Source: Monosporascus cannonballus
Taxonomy: Eukaryota; Ascomycota; Sordariomycetes; Xylariales
Direction: 5' to 3'
Length of the DNA: 64,000 bases
NCBI GenBank assembly: GCA_004154925.1
Contig: QJNS01000025.1
Span: 124,001 to 188,000, forward strand
Shown here: one piece after another, positions 24,996 through 36,600 of the stretch
Layout: the number at the start of each line of letters is the position of its first letter
How positions within the stretch are numbered: position 1 is the first letter of the stretch
Notes under the pieces: model-generated
Database searches by the model: none
The model's input: the letters and a program-made list of their open reading frames with translations, nothing else
Told to the model about the DNA's origin: nothing
Position numbers and translations under genes: made by a program

Positions 24996-25779
24996 CTAAT
25001 AAGCTAAAATCGCGAATGTCTCGTCGTCTACGGTCGTGTAGATCAGGCCCGGCTGAATCAGCTCCTCGGCCGCATTCATGGCTTCCGGAACGGTCATGCC
25101 CGTGCTCTGCGCGATGATATGGATGTTGACGCCCTCATTGCCGTTCTCGGCGTTCTGCAGGAAGTTGAACATCTTCCTCGCCTTGGCCGATACCCCGTTC
25201 AGATTCGGGCCGCCGCCGGTAGCGCCGTAACCGCCGTCGACGAACATGCCGTCGTCGGCACCGCCACCGCCACCGCCGGCGGCCGCGGGGTCGCCGCCCT
25301 TGGAGAAGAAGAGGTGGACGTAGGTGGACTCGAGCAGGTGGTAGTTGACCTCGTTGTAGTCGGCGACGGGCTTGATGACGTGGGCGCCGACGTGGCGCTT
25401 GTTGTTGAAGCTCTTGAGGCGGCCCCAGACGCGCACGTACTGGTTGAGGGCGAAGGCGGACTTGGCGGCCTCGTCGTCGTGCTTGTCGGCGTCGAGCCAC
25501 TGCTTGACCTCGATGATGCCGGTGCCGTCGTCGAGGCGGAACGTCACGTTGGTCGTCTGCGGGCTGATGGCCCGCACCATGCCCACCAGCGTCACCTGCG
25601 TCACCTCGACCCCGTCGATGCGGAAGTTGGCGTCCGGGTACGGCTGCTCGGCGTCGATCAGCTGCTTGATCGTCACGGGACGGAGGGACTCGTCGCTGTA
25701 GCCCTGTTTGGTTTTGGTTTTGTCGGTTAGCCAACCTTATGAGAGTCTTTACATATATATATATGTGTGTGTGTGTGTG

Positions 25780-25816
<37 letters not shown>

Positions 25817-26017
25817 CTGCGGGAAGGGATGGAGGGGAATACCTTTCCTGCTGCTTGACTGCCGCCCTGCGAACCGCCGTATACGAAGCCGCCGCCATCT
25901 TCACCCCCCGCGGCGCCGTATGTCGTGCGCGTATATCCACCGTATGCTATTGGTATATCGGATTAGCGAACGAACGTAGCTATCGCTCTGCGATGTCGTC
26001 GAAAACGTACTGCTCAT
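24996..26017 (-). CDS. rfa2: Replication protein A 32-kDa subunit
   Basis: Middle subunit of the single-stranded-DNA-binding RPA heterotrimer, needed in replication, repair and recombination. Exons are 26017-26011, 25946-25843 and 25703-24996, giving 272 aa. The first coding exon is only 7 nt (ATGAGCA). The Gly-rich, Tyr-containing N-terminus is typical of the phosphorylated RPA2 tail. An OB fold runs from about SLRPVTIKQL to YVHLFF (including VTLVGMVRAI, NVTFRLDDGTG and VRVWGRLK). A Gly/Asp linker then leads to a winged-helix domain (about 205-272). Intron 2 (139 nt) carries an AT/GT microsatellite. A stop shortly upstream of the long exon frame supports the spliced N-terminus. The gene is divergent from the Lon gene. 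Confidence 0.95.
25752..25813 (+). repeat. AT/GT compound microsatellite inside RPA2 intron 2
   Basis: Alternating (AT)n, (GT)n and (AT)n units lying wholly inside the 139-nt RPA2 intron. Length variation here would change the donor-to-branch-point distance. Confidence 0.9.
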
Positions 26018-27053
26018 GATGGTCCGTCAAATCTGACGTTGGGTGGTTTGATATGGTAGTATTGGAAAGGGTTTGTGTAATGTGAGTGGGGGGAGACGCG
26101 TTGTTCGACGCGACTATTTTAATTAATTGATTTTCTGGCGGAGAGGGCGAACTGACATCTGACCTGAATCGCGGGGTCTTCTGCCTACAAGGTAACCTAC
26201 TAGGTAGGTAGGTAGGTAGGTAGGTAGGTAGGTAGGTAAGCGGTATGTACAGTACAATACCTAACGGTAAGTACCTAGTTTAGCGTCTTCTCTCGTTGGA
26301 ACTTTGCAAGGTATTGCACAAGCCGTCTTATCTTGCATTGTGTACTTCAGAGCTGCTACAGTAGGTACTTCCTACTAATGTTTTCGACCCTATACCGACT
26401 TTGGAACCCGCCTAAGACCTACCGCAGTAGTCATTACAGCTTTCAAGGAGCTCGATTACATACCATACTATACACACACCAGCTCTGCCATCTGGTACAG
26501 AACCCCCTGAGCCCGGTATATCCGGTACCAATATTCGTCACAGTTCTTTGTCGAGCTTCCATCATTACATCGTGCACACCAAAGATAATAATACCTATTA
26601 CGTGCCGGATAATGGACGTGGCCGCCGGGGACGGCGAATAGTGCCGTCTGATACAATGTACTCAGTAAAGTGTGGTGGAACTGCATACATACTTCCAGTT
26701 GTTTCCATCACACGCCCGAAGAAGGTGACGGTGACGGAGGAGGTTGTAGTGGGGGAAGGGGGGGGCCGGCTATTCAGGGGCTCGGCGCCGTGATTTGGTA
26801 TCGCGTCGAATGAACCTCGGCCCGCGCCTGAACTAGACCGAATACGGGCAGAACGGGTGACATAATTAATGCATGTAACTATAGCTGCATACAGTAGGGC
26901 ACGCATGTATATATCTATCCAAGATACCTACCTACTTTCCAACTTCACCGACCTTCTTGCCGCCATCTTCCAACGGCCGATAGTCATCAGTTTTCGCTCT
27001 TCATCAGAAAGACATCCGAAAGCGACCACCATCTGCGCTCGGTCTGGGATACT
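26018..27053. promoter_or_regulatory. Divergent promoter region, RPA2 / Lon
   Basis: About 1 kb between divergent starts. It holds a TAGG tetranucleotide repeat (26201-26236) and scattered GTACCTA/TAGGTA motifs. No gene is seen. Regulatory content is inferred from position. Confidence 0.45.
26201..26236 (+). repeat. TAGG tetranucleotide repeat
   Basis: Nine uninterrupted TAGG units followed by a diverged TAAG, in the shared RPA2/Lon upstream region. Confidence 0.9.
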
Positions 27054-30033
27054 ATGACGACAACGGGACAGTCGGCTATCGTGCCCGTCATTCCTTTGAC
27101 CAGCACCAGTGTCCTATTCCCGGGCACCCTCCTGCGGATACCCGTTCCTCCGAGCCGATCCGACATACCTGCCCTGCTTTCCACCGTCTACACGCGCGCC
27201 TCCAAGAGCTCAAAGCGAGTCGACCAGATCCCCGTCGTCTGCGTGCCCCTCACGTCGCCCCTCCTGAGTCGCCGCGGCCAGCGCCTAATCGAGAATGACC
27301 CGGAGAAGTACCAGAAGCTGTTGGAGGCCAGCCCCGGGAATATGACCAAGGATCGTCTGTACGGCTATGGCGTCGCCGCAAGGATAACCGCCATCCAGGG
27401 CCAGGATGGCGCTGAGTTTAATCTCTTGGTCCAGGGCGTTTCGCGCGTCTCCCTGGACAAGATAACACAGGAGCAGCCTTTCTTTGAAGCTAATGTCCTC
27501 CACTACAGCGATTCCGTCGGTCCCGAAGAGCTCCGAAGTACCGAGTACCGGGAGCTCTTTGGCCAGTTGAAGCACTTGTCGCGGGAGCTGGTTTCCTACC
27601 TCCGCGTCTCGGCCTTTCTCCTGTCCAACGGAACTGCGGGCTTGAACCCGCTTCTGTCGCGCCGCCTCGAGCAGTTCATCGCGAAGAAGCTCCCGCACGA
27701 AGGGGGCGCGCTTGCCGACTTCATGATGAACGTGATCCAAGCTACCTATGAGGAAAAGCTGCAGGTTCTTGCCGCCGTCGACGTCACATCCCGGATACAG
27801 AAGGTCATCGAGCTGTTGGAGCACCAGGTCGAAGAAATCAAGGGCAATATCAAGGTGACTACGGTCACGAGCACGACGATACCCATCCGCATCGACCCCG
27901 AGGATATGGAGAAGATGAAGAAGAGGATCGTCCAGAGAGGACAGGTACCCGGCCTGGGGACTCCGGGAGCTGGCTTCAACATGAACAACGTGCTCGGCGG
28001 CGGCAACCAGGGCGGCAACCAGGACGACCAGCAGGACGACGATACGCAGGAGCTTGAGAAGCGACTCGAAGAAGCGAAGCTGCCACCAGACGCCGCCAAA
28101 GTTGCAGAACGCGAACTCAAGCGCTTGAAGCAGATGATGCCGGCGCAGGCCGAATACCAGGTCGTGAGGACATACCTCGAAACCCTGGCGGACATACCCT
28201 GGTCCACCGTTACGAATGATCCTATCGGTGCTGGAAGCATCGAGCGGGCAAGGAAGCAGCTTGACGATGACCACTACGGGATCGAGAAAGTCAAGAAGCG
28301 CTTAATATCCTATTTGACCATTGTCCGCTTAATGCAATCGGCGAATGATGCCGTCGAAAAGCAAATCAAACAGGCAGAACAAGAGGTCGTGGGCTTGGAA
28401 TCGGCTAAGGATGCCAAAGAGGAGTCGCCTCTTGACCCCGAGCTGGAGGAGAAGATCAAGGCGAGTGAAGTCAAGGTCCAGATGCTGAGAGGCAAACTAC
28501 GAAGTGAGAAAGCCCCTATTCTACTGTTGGTCGGTCCACCTGGCGTCGGTAAAACCAGCATCGCCAGGTCGATTGCCACAGCCCTCGGTCGGAAATTTCA
28601 CAGGATCTCGCTTGGAGGCGTCCGGGATGAGGCAGAGATACGGGGACACCGAAGAACGTATGTTGCGGCAATGCCCGGGTTGATTGTGCAAGGATTGAGG
28701 AAAGTTGGAGTGGCGAACCCAGTGTTCCTGTTGGACGAGATTGACAAGGTGGGCCACGCCAACCACAACGGCGACCCCTCCGCGGCAATGCTCGAGGTAC
28801 TCGACCCGGAGCAGAATCATGCGTTCCACGATCACTACGTCAATATCCCGATCGATCTCAGCAAGGTCCTCTTTATCGCCACCGCCAACAGCCTCGATAC
28901 CATCCCCGGACCGCTCCTGGACCGCATGGAGACTCTGGAATTCTCCGGCTACACCACGCTCGAGAAACGTCATATCGCCCTCCGACATCTCATACCTAAG
29001 CAAATACGGGTGAATGGCTTGTCCGAAGACCAAGTGAAGTTCAGTGAGGAGGTCGTATCCAAGATCATCGAGTCGTACACTCGTGAATCAGGGGTTCGCA
29101 ATCTGGAACGGGAAATAGGCTCGGCCTGTCGTGCGAAAGCTGTCGAGTTTGTGGAAGCGAATGACCGGGATGAGCCTGAGACATACCGTGCCGAGGTTAC
29201 CGTCGAGGACCTCGAGTCAATTCTGGGCATAGAGAGGTTCGAGGATGAAATCGCCGAAAAGACCACACAGCCCGGAATCGTCACTGGGCTTGTTGCTTAC
29301 AGTTCGGGCGGCAACGGCGGCATTCTCTTCATCGAGGTCTTAGACATGCCTGGCGACGGTACCGTCGAGCTTACGGGCAATCTTGGTGAGGTTCTCAAGG
29401 AGAGTGTTAAAGTTGCGAGGAGCTGGGTTCGGAACCACGCATATGAGCTAGGCCTGACCAAGGACCCGACGGAGAATATCATGAAGAACCGTAGCCTTCA
29501 CGTGCACTGCCCATCCGGGGCCGTGCCGAAAGACGGCCCGTCTAGTGGTATGGCCCAGGCTATCGCACTCATATCACTCTTCTCCCATCGACCCGTTCCA
29601 CCTTCGATGGCTATGACCGTACGTGCACCACAACCGAAAGCTAACGAACGGTGGAGGCGGCTAACTCTTCAACCAGGGCGAATTTCAACTCTCCGGCCAC
29701 GTAAAGAGGGTCGGAGGAATAAAGGAGAAGCTCATCGGAGCGTACCGAGCTGGTGTCAAGACAGTACTCCTCCCCGCGCAGAACGCAAAGGATGCCAAGG
29801 AGGTACCCACGGAAGTTCGGAATGGCCTGAATATTATCTTCGTCAAGTAAGTTCTCGTGATGGGTGGTGCCACCCAACCCCGTGTATCTCGTGTGCGCCT
29901 CTCCCTAGTTGACGTGTTGCTGACCTGGGACCTTCTATTTAGCCATATCTGGGAGGCCATCCGCCACGTCTGGCCTGACGTGCAATGGCCGCGCGAGGAA
30001 GAAAACTCCCGCCCGATCCAGTCCCGCCTGTAA
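27054..30033 (+). CDS. pln: Peroxisomal Lon protease
   Basis: ATP-dependent serine protease that removes misfolded or oxidised matrix proteins. Exons are 27054-29618, 29677-29846 and 29943-30033, giving 941 aa; introns are 58 and 96 nt. Domains in order: LON substrate-binding N-domain (about 10-280); a low-complexity Gly/Asn/Asp insert ([16 protein letters not shown], about 319-334); a helical linker; AAA+ module with Walker A GPPGVGKT (about 493-500) and Walker B FLLDEIDK (about 555-562); and the protease domain. Catalytic Ser830 sits in PKDGPSSG. Its partner Lys871 in GGIKEK lies across intron 1. The protein ends SRL, a type 1 peroxisomal targeting signal, and has no mitochondrial presequence. 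Both facts place it in the peroxisome rather than with mitochondrial PIM1. Confidence 0.96.
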
Positions 30034-30398
30034 ACTCCGAGAGGTTCTTCGTCTCGTGATGTTGACTTGTATAGCATGTTCGATTTTGGAACCAGACCAG
30101 TCGCAACTCTTTTTGTTTTTGGTGGCGCCCACAGGCCAGAACTTGATAACTTGATATCCATAGCGAGAGGAGTTATAATCGTGTACACAACACAGGGTTT
30201 CCCGATTACAGACATACCTGCCTTTCGTACGGCTTCATGGCAGCTATCTGCGCATTTATGCTGCTCTATAACTAAGTAGTACCTATCGCTCTCCTCCCAT
30301 CCACAACCTCTCCTCTACACTGTGGCTAGCTACTACGCAAGAACCAAGATCCGAATTAACCCAGACAGACATGGCTCAAAGCGGATGGTAAATGAAGA
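30034..30398. other. Lon 3' flank up to assembly gap
   Basis: About 365 bp with the likely Lon 3' UTR. No gene is recognised. Confidence 0.4.
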
Positions 30399-30472
30399 GG
30401 GGGGGGGGGGGGGGGGGATAAAAAAAAAAAAAANNNNNNNNNNCCCCCCCCCCCCCCCCCCCCCCCCCCCCC

Positions 30473-30522
<50 letters not shown>
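30399..30522. other. Assembly gap bordered by homopolymers
   Basis: A G-tract of about 19, an A-tract of 13, about 10 N, then a C-tract of nearly 80 with one A. Frames reading poly-Gly, Lys or Pro through here are artefacts. Sequence on the two sides may not be truly adjacent. Confidence 0.9.
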
Positions 30523-33500
30523 TAGAATAAAAACGAATTAATAAAATAAAACACGAATTAAACATTGAATAAAAAGCGGACGACAGACAACGGCACCCGC
30601 GCGCCTAGCGGGACTCGCTAACCACACCCTCGGGCCTGGTGCCAGGGGTACCAGATCGCCGTGCGACCTGGCACAGCGCCGTCCCCCGTGCCGGAAGAAG
30701 CGAGGGTGGCGGGATGCCAGTCCAGTCCAGTCCAGCCAGCCAACGACGTGCGTGCCCCTTTCCCTATGTAGGGGCCTACAGCAACTACCCGCCGCCGCCC
30801 CTTCCCCAGAAATCCCGGCCAGCCCAAACCACTGGAGAGCTGGCTGCACGACGCCTTTGTTTGTACGACGGCGACGACCGTAACGGGAAATGCGTTCGGT
30901 CACAGCGCATATGGCCCTTCTCGTTCGTGTATACACAGACAGGCGTATCCGGCACGGTATCTGATATATCGACACACACCTGTCTGTCTATCTGGCGTTG
31001 TCTGGCTGGGCGGGAGACGTAATTACGTCTTGGTACATCCAAGCCGGGTCCCGTGCATACCGCTTTTAGTCTTCGTGCCTACATTCGAAGATTTTACGTG
31101 TACGCGTGTGACTAATTAACCGGCTGGCCGCGGCGGAGTAGGTAAGGCGCATGCACGGCGCCGGTGCGGCCGGCCTCTCGGGACAACGTCTAGGAAAAAG
31201 GGGAGGAGACGGGCACATGCCAAATTGGGGGGAAAAAAACACAAAGCTTATGGTGTATCCTTTCCTCTCTTTTTTTCCCCCTTCGAAGGGGGATCGAACG
31301 AATTGACAAGCACACTCCCCGGCGGAAGACTTGTATCATCTTGGTTTGGATCGTGTGGCACCAAGACGGGACGTCTTCTTTCTCGGCGACGATGGAGGAC
31401 AAATGGCCAGCTGACTGTGATCGGACTCGGCTTGGGTCTGACTATTAACGTCCGAGTGACATGCAAAATGCTGTCTCCAAGGATCGGACTTTCCCCGAGA
31501 TGGAGATGGCGTCTATCAAGACGCATTCCTTGGAGACAGTCATATGGAAATAAACAGAGGCACTCCGCTGCTGAGATAGCTCCTAGTATCAATCAATTCA
31601 TTGGGATTGGCTCTGGCACTGAGTCTAGTACCTGTGTTACCTCTGCACTACCCAGGGAGGCCGCCTCCGGGATAGGTCGACTGCCAGTTGGACGTAGTCT
31701 AGCTTCCCTTTCTGGTTTCCCGGGAGGCAACCTGTGCCCCTGTTTCCCAAATAGGTGCGTAAACTAGCCATTCACGAGGGAGAGAATGAGGAACGCCTGA
31801 TCTATCTATCGTGGCATGCATCCATGCAGCCAAAGCCAGCCAATAGGGAGGTGTGTGTGTGTGTATCCTGACTAAACCTACGAGAGAAAACCGTCCAGCT
31901 AACGCAATGAATACGTACATACTGACAGAGACACACCCGCGTATGCATATCATGCAATGCGTACATACGTAGAGAGATAGACATTCCCAACTCCTCACTA
32001 GGCCCCGAGTAAACGCTCCTCGCCTATCCTGACGCTAGTTTGCATGGTGCGACTACCCTATATTCCGATCGGTCTATACCCAGGAGGAGAGGCACACACA
32101 CATACCCAGGCAGCTGGGGTCGGAAACAAAACAAGGGGGGCAGACGGCGGCCGCCAAAGAAAAGGAAAGCAGACACCCGGTGCGACGGAACCGCCGCATT
32201 CGAGGTTCCGTCCCCAAGATTCCCGAAAAGGAGGCAAGCACTTGCACAGGCACGCGCGCACACGCCCTCTTTCTCCCTCTTTCCCAGACACACCTCCCCC
32301 TCGCACAGGAATAGCGGCCGTAACGGGCTCATCAGGGTAGGGCAGCGGATCAGATAAGCTACCTAGACGAATGGGATGTGGGGGATGGATAGGGGAAGGA
32401 CGGATGACCCCGCTGGACTTGGCTATCATTGGAGGCATACCGAGGGAAGATCGATCGACAGATGCCGCGTCCGATAGCCGAGTCCTCGCACGGCGCAGGA
32501 ACGACGAAGCCAGAACTAAAACAGGGTTTCCTGTTTAGGAATACTGGGCTTGGTTCGACACAACAACTGCTTAACGTCCGCGTAGCGCAGGGTAAACCAG
32601 GCCATCCCAACTGCCTACCCACGGTTACCTACTGACTAACAGGGCCCGATTCGGAAACCCCGTCGTGATAACGCGAGCGCTGGCTGGCATGTGCGTCCCT
32701 AGCGGGGAACAGACGGCGGCGCACAGACTGGGTTCGACGGAGAAGAAGGCAGGGAGGTGGGACGGGTAGGCTAGATATAGATAGATGGATGCACGAGCAC
32801 CGCCCCGACGCGCCGGTACACATGCTGACGCACGCTACGCACACACCACACACCTCACATATGCACATAGACGCATACGGACACATAGCAGTTACACGGG
32901 ATCCTAAGCTAAGAAGCCAACCTAAGACTGGGCCTGTTGAAGCGTTCCGTCTCAGCTTGAAGCAGACAGGGGGGGTTCGAGACCGAGTATTAGTCATGAG
33001 TTGGGTGAATATTTAGAGTTGTTCTTATATTTGTACTTTCCGTTTTATATACCCGATCTCCGTCTTCCGCGGCTAGGCGGTCAGTCAGTCAGTCAATTGT
33101 ATGCTTGGCAAAAAGCTCCGTGAGACGCACGAGGTAAATGACTTCCTTCCAGAGAGGGACAAAGGCGAAGGGTGCAAAAGAGAATCAGGGGCATGTACGC
33201 CGTTGTAGTTTCCCTTTCCATATGCCCGCTGCCTTTTCTTCCTCTTCCGTCTGTGTCCCCTCTCCCTCCTCTAGGAGTTTCCGCCTGGGGTCTGCCCGCA
33301 GGATCGTGACACGGTATTCATTGTACCACGATCCCGCGCCGACCGTCAGGGTCGGGGGCGGCAGGAAAGCTGGGACTGGACGAGGAGCTGGTCGGTACCG
33401 CGAAGAGTAGGAGCTCTACTACAGTGTATTGTTGCCGGACAGGGAAGATGGGTCCCTGCAGTTTCTGGGCTGGCGTGACCTCCGCGTTCTGGAAGGGAGG

Positions 33501-33640
33501 GGGGCCCTTAGAGCATGTTGCCTTGGCCATCGTACTTACGTACGTATGGCCGAGTCTCGCATGTGACGGTCGGCCAGCTGCCGTAGCACATGGCTCTAAA
33601 TGGCGCCCTCTCCTAGTTAACGCATCCGGTAAATAGTGCT
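30523..33640. other. Non-coding region, no gene recognised
   Basis: About 3.1 kb, GC-moderate, with many short overlapping frames (up to about 180 codons at 31225-31767). None is protein-like. It has TACGTA/GCATGC-rich stretches and small pyrimidine runs, as in long fungal upstream regions. Confidence 0.4.
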
Positions 33641-36600
33641 GATGGGGGCGTGGTGCAGCGGAGTGGGCTGAGAGAGAGAGTTAGGCAAAAGGGGTTAGGT
33701 ACTATACCCGAAGCACCCTTTCAGCAAACTCTATCCATATCCCCTTACCTACACACCAGTGCTACTCTTGCATCATCGAAGAAATTAGGTCATAATCACT
33801 GCTCGCGCTGGTAGGGCCCGAGGCCTACAACCCACTCTATCGGGGGGCTCTAGGGCTAGGGTCTTACCGACAGTCGAGTTAATAGTGGTAATTTTGCTAG
33901 GCTGTCCCGTCCACTCCGGCCCAGCGACCCCGTCGCGGCTGCTTCCTTTCCGTCAGCGCGCACCGCTAACCGCCATGATGCGTAGCCTTGCTCGACGATC
34001 TGAACTAGTAGGCAACGGCTTCGCGCCGCCGGTTGAGGCCGTCTAATAACACCCGAACGAAGTGGAACCCATCCTGGCCTGGCTGGCCCCTCCAACCTTC
34101 CAAGACCTCCGCGTAGCGCGCCGACTTTTCCATAAGTGTGTCCCCAGCAGGTCGGTTAGCCCGCTTACATAGCTGGGCTAATGACGGCAGCGGCGGAACT
34201 GATACCGTAGTAATGTACTGGTTGGTATATCCTGGAGAAGATTATTAATCCATACGTACTTCGTATGGTGTCTACCCTGGTAGATGTAAGTAGCTGGTCT
34301 GCTGGGGACAAAGTGATGGTATCTCGGAGGATATCTTGGGAAGACCACATTAGTAGTCTCGAAACATCAGGGCCGGTTCCCGATGGGAAGCTATGACGCA
34401 CGTGCCGAGAGTTCTCCTTGCAACGTTTCCCCTGTAAGCGGCAGTCCCAAGCCAGGTATTGGACTAGGATGAGGCCGGGACATGCACGGCATGCGGCGGG
34501 CCATTGTCGAACAAAAAGAATTCCGAAGCAGTTCGTCTATCAATGGTGTAGGTACGTAGTGATATCATCTCATCTGCCTCATCTCGTACATCATATTGGA
34601 AAGCGTGCGCATATACGGAGTAGGTGTATAGCTAATCACCAGGGAAAGTCCCGGAGAATAAACATCCCGGAACCCAAGCTCGCTTGCCTTCGACTCCGGC
34701 TGATCGTTCATATAACTATAATATTACGTTCTCCTTCGAGGTGGAGCTTCATGTCACGGAAGGATGGGAGCCGTGACGACGCGTAATGACCCATTTGACG
34801 TTAACGGGGTTCCGCTCAGTTAGTCAGTATAGAATCGCCCCGGAAGCCTGGTTCTGGCATTTACCTTACCTGCCGCCTTGTCAGCTAGCCACCGGGAGAG
34901 TGGGAAGGGGGCCCTAGTATACCCAGTTGACTCCAAAGATTGCCGGGCATTAGTCTAACCGACACCGTTAAGTGGGCAACTCGAGATCCGGTACTTCGTG
35001 CACAACGTCGAGGGCGAGCATCTCCTGTGGCCAAGTGAAGTCTCTACCGACCCCAGCATCTATATCTCCGTGCGTTTATCTGGGTGAGGGGCAAGCGTGT
35101 CTGTAATCACATCCCAAATTTTACGTACTACTAAGTGTGAACCGATATCAAAGCATATGGGAATAGAGACCCGCCCCATACTCGAGGCCGGCGCTGCTAC
35201 TTAGTGAGTGGATAAATATCCCGAGCGCTTTCCCGCTGCCCTCCCTCAGGTGGCTCAGGTGCCCTCAGGTTTCCTAGCGTACCTACTAACTACGACATAG
35301 AGCCGAGGACAGACGGAATGCGGCCGACAGGGAGTTCCCAGCTAGCGCTGTTTGGGATCGAACCTAATATGACATGTAGCTCCCCCCACCTAGTCTAGGA
35401 CGGAAGGGCGAAGGCCGGGTATCTCCGCCGAGGCCTTAGCTAGCTGGTTAGCGTAACCTGGTGACGGACTGCCGGTCATGGCCTTCCCTGGCTTCTACGC
35501 GCGTTAACAACGGCTCGTTGTTCCTCCATGAGTTTGTACTTCATACTCGGCTAACTTCCCACGGTTGGGTCGAAGCCAAGGCTCCGATCATTGAAAATTT
35601 CCGCGAATTAGTAGATTTAGCTAGGAAGGGATATTGTCCCGGGTTCAGGGTCGCCGGCCGGGGACTCTCCTTTCTCCGTGTGTACAAAGATCCCCGTGGA
35701 GTGCCAAAACCCAGTCTAAATAGGTAGTAAGCCGCAAGAGGGTTAGTAAGCTATCAATATTTACGGGGTTCTTCCGAAGTCGCTACCGACGAAGCGGGCA
35801 ATAAATCGTCCACGTGAGGAGTAACATACGGTAATACCCCCTGGGTAGACAGCTCTAAGCCTGCGGAATGACTGGAGGTAGATATTGCTAGTATATGTCG
35901 ATAGGCCGATCAACCGCTGTAATGGGCTATCGACAATTTCGATAGAGCCAAATACGCAAGCCACTTCCCAGAACGCCGGATAGGGCGAAGCCAAAAAGAA
36001 CCCGATCTGCAAGTAGCATCAAACCTGAGCTTGGCGGCATCGAGCCTTCAGTGATTCTTGGGCGGACACGCACGTGGTGCGGCGCTCGATGGTGCATAAT
36101 CTCACGCCACGTTACGTGAACCTGCCTGTTCACAACATTATTCCTTTTTTCTTTCGGGGGAGAAGTTCCGTTACGGCACGTTTGTAGGTAGATGTGTAGT
36201 AGAAAGGTGACATCCCGCCGTCCCGGAAGTTCGTGTGGGAGCTGAGTGTTTTCGGAAAAATCACGCAGATGCAAGGAATTACGCTCAAGCACTACCAAGC
36301 TGTCTTGGTTTGCGCTATGCATCGAGCCAAATTTTACGGTTCTAGGCCGACTATTGTCCGATGCCGAATTCGCTTCCAGAGCACATATATGGCGCATCGC
36401 TAAGACATCTATCTCCCTTGCCGGGGCTGCTAGCCATTAGGCCGTCTGCAGCTCGAGACTGTTGATTCATCCTATCTGCCGACCTTGTACTATGCCATAT
36501 CTAACTTCGATACGTAAACCGTAATCCCGAAGAGCCAGCGGTTTCACCAGCCGACATAGACATGTATGTGTCAGTATATACCGTATGGTATTGCCGGAGA

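Noticed and set aside
30322..30565. Frames reading poly-Pro or poly-Gly across the first gap
   Set aside because: They consist of homopolymer and N bases at an assembly gap.
35337..35425. Possible tRNA on the minus strand (GGTTCGATCCC box)
   Set aside because: The B-box-like match is good, but no A box, no convincing acceptor stem and a mismatched T stem.
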